A DNA stretch of 64,000 nucleotides from Hellea sp. GTDB lineage: Bacteria > Pseudomonadota > Alphaproteobacteria > Caulobacterales > Maricaulaceae. The position numbers and the translations under genes were made by a program. This document shows positions 61,578 to 64,000 of this stretch, piece by piece. The notes beneath the pieces were generated by a model, which was not told where the DNA came from, ran no database searches, and saw only the letters and a program-made list of their open reading frames with translations. Within the stretch, counting starts at the first letter, position 1. The number at the start of each line of letters is the position of its first letter. Location: the NCBI GenBank assembly GCA_029250925.1, contig JAQXEH010000052.1, forward strand, positions 62,001 to 126,000, in the 5' to 3' direction.

Positions 61578-62399
61578 ATGAATTTGATTAATAAAACAGC
61601 TATAGTAACTGGCGCGGGTCAGGGGATCGGAGCTGCAATAGTAAAAAAATTATCGGAAAATGGTGCTCGTGTCGCTGCGATAGATCTCAATATAGAGAGT
61701 GTAAAAACAGTAATTCAATCATTGAAAGGTGAGCATCTAGCACTGCAATGCAACGTTGGAAAAAGCAAGGATGTTATTAATGCTGTCAGAAAGGCAAGAG
61801 AGGTTTTCGGAAGGTTAGATTATGTAGTAAATTGCGCTGGAATCGGGCAAGCAAAAGGTGATGGATCAGAAAAGTTTTATGAAGCAATGAATAAAAGAAA
61901 TGATGAAATTACAAAAAATGGGAAATCAAGCACTTTTGTCGACCATCTGATACATATGGAAGATGAGGGATGGGAAACTGTTTTAGCAGTTAACTTAAAT
62001 GGAGCATTTTACACTTGCCGTGAGGCCGTCCGCATAATGGCTGAAGACAACAATGGAGGTTCAATTGTAAATATTAGCTCTACTTCAGCTCAATCTGGGG
62101 AAGGATCTCCTCATTATGTTACAAGTAAATCTGCTTTAATTGGCCTAACAAGGCAACTCGCTCGTGAGCTAGCCCCTAGGGGAATTCGTGTAAATGCTGT
62201 TGCACCGGGACCAACTAACACACCCATTATGAATGGGTTACCTCAAGAGTGGATAACCTCGATGGAGCAATCTGTTCCTCTGGGACGAATGGCAGATCCT
62301 AGCGAAGTAGCGAATTCAGTAGCATATCTCCTTTCAGATGAAGCCAGTTTTGTGACAGGTTCAATCTTAGTAGCTAACGGTGGTAGCTATTACTTTTAA
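61578..62399 (+). CDS. Short-chain dehydrogenase/reductase with a lid insertion
   Basis: A 273-residue SDR: TGAGQGIGAAIVKKL, an NCAG motif in place of NNAG, VNISSTSAQSGEGSPHYVTSKSALIGL with Ser/Tyr/Lys and SFVTGSILVANGG. After NCAG there is an insertion of about 25 residues (KGDGSEKFYEAMNKRNDEIT) that would form part of the active-site entrance, unusual for the family. An AGGAAAAA stretch serves as ribosome-binding site. Same operon as the preceding SDR. It converges on the MFS gene with 23 bp between stops. Confidence 0.84.
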   Translation: MNLINKTAIVTGAGQGIGAAIVKKLSENGARVAAIDLNIESVKTVIQSLKGEHLALQCNVGKSKDVINAVRKAREVFGRLDYVVNCAGIGQAKGDGSEKFYEAMNKRNDEITKNGKSSTFVDHLIHMEDEGWETVLAVNLNGAFYTCREAVRIMAEDNNGGSIVNISSTSAQSGEGSPHYVTSKSALIGLTRQLARELAPRGIRVNAVAPGPTNTPIMNGLPQEWITSMEQSVPLGRMADPSEVANSVAYLLSDEASFVTGSILVANGGSYYF

Positions 62400-62422
62400 A
62401 TAATATTTTTTAGTTAAGAATA

Positions 62423-63715
62423 TTAGGATAAATGATCAGATAAATACTCACGGTCGACCTCAAAGGTTTTACCAGCTATAAGTATAAACCATACGCTTGG
62501 TAACGCCGCTAGCAAAGTCACCGCCATGGCATAGCGAATGGCTTGATCTCCAAAATGAAATGTCAACAATTCGTTGAGTACTCCCACAAATTGAACTCCC
62601 AAAGCTAAACCAGTAAAAGTAAGCGCAAATGCCCAAAGGGCTGTTCCTGTTGCTCTTGCCTGGGCAGGTAATAAATCTTGGAGTGCTGCTTGCATGGCAA
62701 TCACCCAGCCTCCTGCCATTAACCCTGCCGGTAAAGTTAAAATAGTTGCTATATTTACATTATCCACAAAACACAAAGCTGTCATAGATATAAAAAAGCC
62801 AATTAAACCAATAGCTGATAGCCAGTATGGCCACCTATCATCCTTACTTGTTAAACGGTCACATAGTACACCTATTATCAGGGCTCCAGTGATACCAGCA
62901 ATGAATGATGGAGCTCCATAACGCGTATTTGCCTCAGTTAAAGAAAGCTCAAATCCTCTACTAAACAATGTAGGCGCCCATATTCCAAAACCATAGCTTG
63001 CAAATCCTCCAAGAGCAGTTCCTATAGTCATGAACCTAAAACTATTTCTTTGCCAAAGAGTTTTGAAAGTATAGCTGAATGAGTAATTTTTTATAGAGGA
63101 TGACACATTTGTATCTAATCTTCCGCGTGCCGGCTCTTTAACTAAAATTAAAGTAAGTAGACCAAGAATTACGCCAGGTGCTCCAAGAGAGATAAATGCT
63201 ATACGCCAATGAAAAGCTTCTGCTATTGCTGCTCCACCAACCAATCCAAAAATTTGACCAAAATAAACCCCAAAATTTAAAATCGCAAAAGCAAAAGCGC
63301 GCTTTTTAGGAGGGAAATAATCTGAAAGTAATGAAAATGCAGGTGCTAAAAAAGCAGCCTCTCCTACACCAACACCCAACCTTGAGAAGGCAAATGCCCA
63401 AGGAGTATTTGCAATGCCCGATAGAACGGTAAAACAACTCCATACAATGGCCCCAATTACAATTATTTTAACACGGTTTCTTCTGTCAGCTAATCGCGCA
63501 ATTGGTATAGCTAGAAGAGTATATACCACAGCAAATGCAGGACCGACTAAGAAACCCATAAATGTATCAGAGACCTCAAAGGTTTTTTTGATTTCCTCAA
63601 GTAACCCTGAAGCTAAGTAACGGTCAGCAACATTAACAAGATACAGTAAAACCATCATCAACAGGACAAACCATGAATATTTTCTACTTTGTCGTGTGGT
63701 GTATGAAAGACTCAT
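62423..63715 (-). CDS. MFS transporter, spinster-like
   Basis: A 430-residue major facilitator: N-terminal YLVNVADRYLASGLLEEIKK, the loop 2-3 motif ARLADRRNRVKIIVIG, GVGVGEAAFLAPAFSLLSDYFPPKKRAFAFAI and 12 hydrophobic segments. The NVADR and GVGEA motifs are those of the spinster-like MFS group, common in alpha- and gammaproteobacterial clusters for aromatic and steroid degradation. Its start overlaps the stop of the upstream CoA-ligase gene (ATGA), so they form an operon; uptake of a steroid acid followed by CoA activation is a plausible pairing. Confidence 0.86.
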   Translation of the reverse strand: MSLSYTTRQSRKYSWFVLLMMVLLYLVNVADRYLASGLLEEIKKTFEVSDTFMGFLVGPAFAVVYTLLAIPIARLADRRNRVKIIVIGAIVWSCFTVLSGIANTPWAFAFSRLGVGVGEAAFLAPAFSLLSDYFPPKKRAFAFAILNFGVYFGQIFGLVGGAAIAEAFHWRIAFISLGAPGVILGLLTLILVKEPARGRLDTNVSSSIKNYSFSYTFKTLWQRNSFRFMTIGTALGGFASYGFGIWAPTLFSRGFELSLTEANTRYGAPSFIAGITGALIIGVLCDRLTSKDDRWPYWLSAIGLIGFFISMTALCFVDNVNIATILTLPAGLMAGGWVIAMQAALQDLLPAQARATGTALWAFALTFTGLALGVQFVGVLNELLTFHFGDQAIRYAMAVTLLAALPSVWFILIAGKTFEVDREYLSDHLS

Positions 63716-64000
63716 TTTTTTTCGCCCTCATTTAATATGGACCTTACCCATTTATAGTCTTGCTTGCCTGCTGGAGACCTTTTCAGTATATTCACAACCC
63801 TTAATTGTCTGGGGCACTTATAACCAGCTAATTTCGACGCACAAAATGTTTTTACCTCCTCTAAACTTGGACTATCTAATCCCTCCGTTATGGAAATTAC
63901 TGCGCTTACTAATTCACCCCATTTTGAATCAGCCACTCCAACTACCGCTGCATCAAATATAGATGGGTGAGAACGTAAAATTTCCTCAACTTCTTCTGGG
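63712..64000 (-). CDS. Acyl-CoA synthetase, C-terminal fragment cut by the window edge
   Basis: The visible 95 residues are the C-terminal domain of an ANL-family CoA ligase: PEEVEEILRSHPSIFDAAVVGVADSKWGE, LAGYKCPRQLRVVNILKRSPAGKQDYKWV, with the catalytic lysine in PAGKQDYK. The rest lies beyond the right edge. The last codon overlaps the MFS start (ATGA). This is the third CoA ligase of the region, so several acids may be activated. Confidence 0.88.
   Translation of the reverse strand, partial: PEEVEEILRSHPSIFDAAVVGVADSKWGELVSAVISITEGLDSPSLEEVKTFCASKLAGYKCPRQLRVVNILKRSPAGKQDYKWVRSILNEGEKK

Overview
The window is A+T-rich, gene-dense bacterial chromosome. The divergent ctaDC (cytochrome c oxidase) and tldD genes, the HsaA-G/Ipd-type catabolic genes and the absence of Gram-positive features suggest a free-living, aerobic, low-GC alphaproteobacterium, probably marine. 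That placement is inference from gene content; there is no rRNA here.

Layout. 1-9.9 kb is ordinary housekeeping: ctaD (cut by the window edge) and ctaC, tldD, a small Mpo1-like membrane protein, tRNA-Asn(GTT), an exported S9 peptidase, an Lrp-type regulator divergent from alanine dehydrogenase, and phosphoglucomutase. From about 10 kb to the right edge almost every gene fits steroid catabolism. An AtuA-type gene with an enoyl-CoA hydratase (10.0-12.6 kb) is followed by a tightly packed 20-gene minus-strand operon (30676 down to 12613): hsaA-hsaD-hsaE-hsaG-hsaF-hsaC-ipdA-ipdB-ech-ipdC-echA20-two acyl-CoA dehydrogenases-fadA6-SDR-two acyl-CoA dehydrogenases-ipdF-maoC-ketosteroid isomerase. To its right lie fadD3, an SDR/NTF2-like/MFS/crotonase operon, a methyltransferase/old-yellow-enzyme/SnoaL operon, hsaB (flavin reductase fused to a winged helix) with two SDRs, an SDR/MFS/lipoprotein-hydrolase operon divergent from a 3-ketosteroid dehydrogenase-like flavoprotein, a formylglycine-generating-enzyme-like lipoprotein with a sulfotransferase, an SDR/DUF1214-like/SnoaL/SRPBCC operon, two tandem AsnC-type regulators, a GMC oxidoreductase, a DUF3604 lipoprotein, a kshA operon, two more SDRs, an MFS carrier and a truncated CoA ligase.

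How it works together. Isomerase, SDRs, the KstD-like flavoprotein and KshA would open ring B of a 3-ketosteroid. HsaA/HsaB hydroxylate the aromatised ring A, HsaC and HsaD cleave it, and HsaE/F/G take the C6 fragment to pyruvate and propionyl-CoA. FadD3, the acyl-CoA dehydrogenases, hydratases, IpdF, FadA6, IpdC, EchA20 and IpdAB take the remaining C/D rings to CoA esters. Side-chain genes, Mce uptake genes, KshB and a TetR-type KstR/KstR2 regulator are not in the window.

The most notable observation is regulatory. Seven intergenic promoters of this region carry the same tripartite element: TRCGCA-type half-site, 29 bp, inverted half-site, 18 bp, direct half-site. It is exactly 71 bp long in six copies and 70 bp in the seventh. 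One copy faces the tandem AsnC-type genes, so these are the best candidates for the regulators of a steroid regulon unrelated to KstR.
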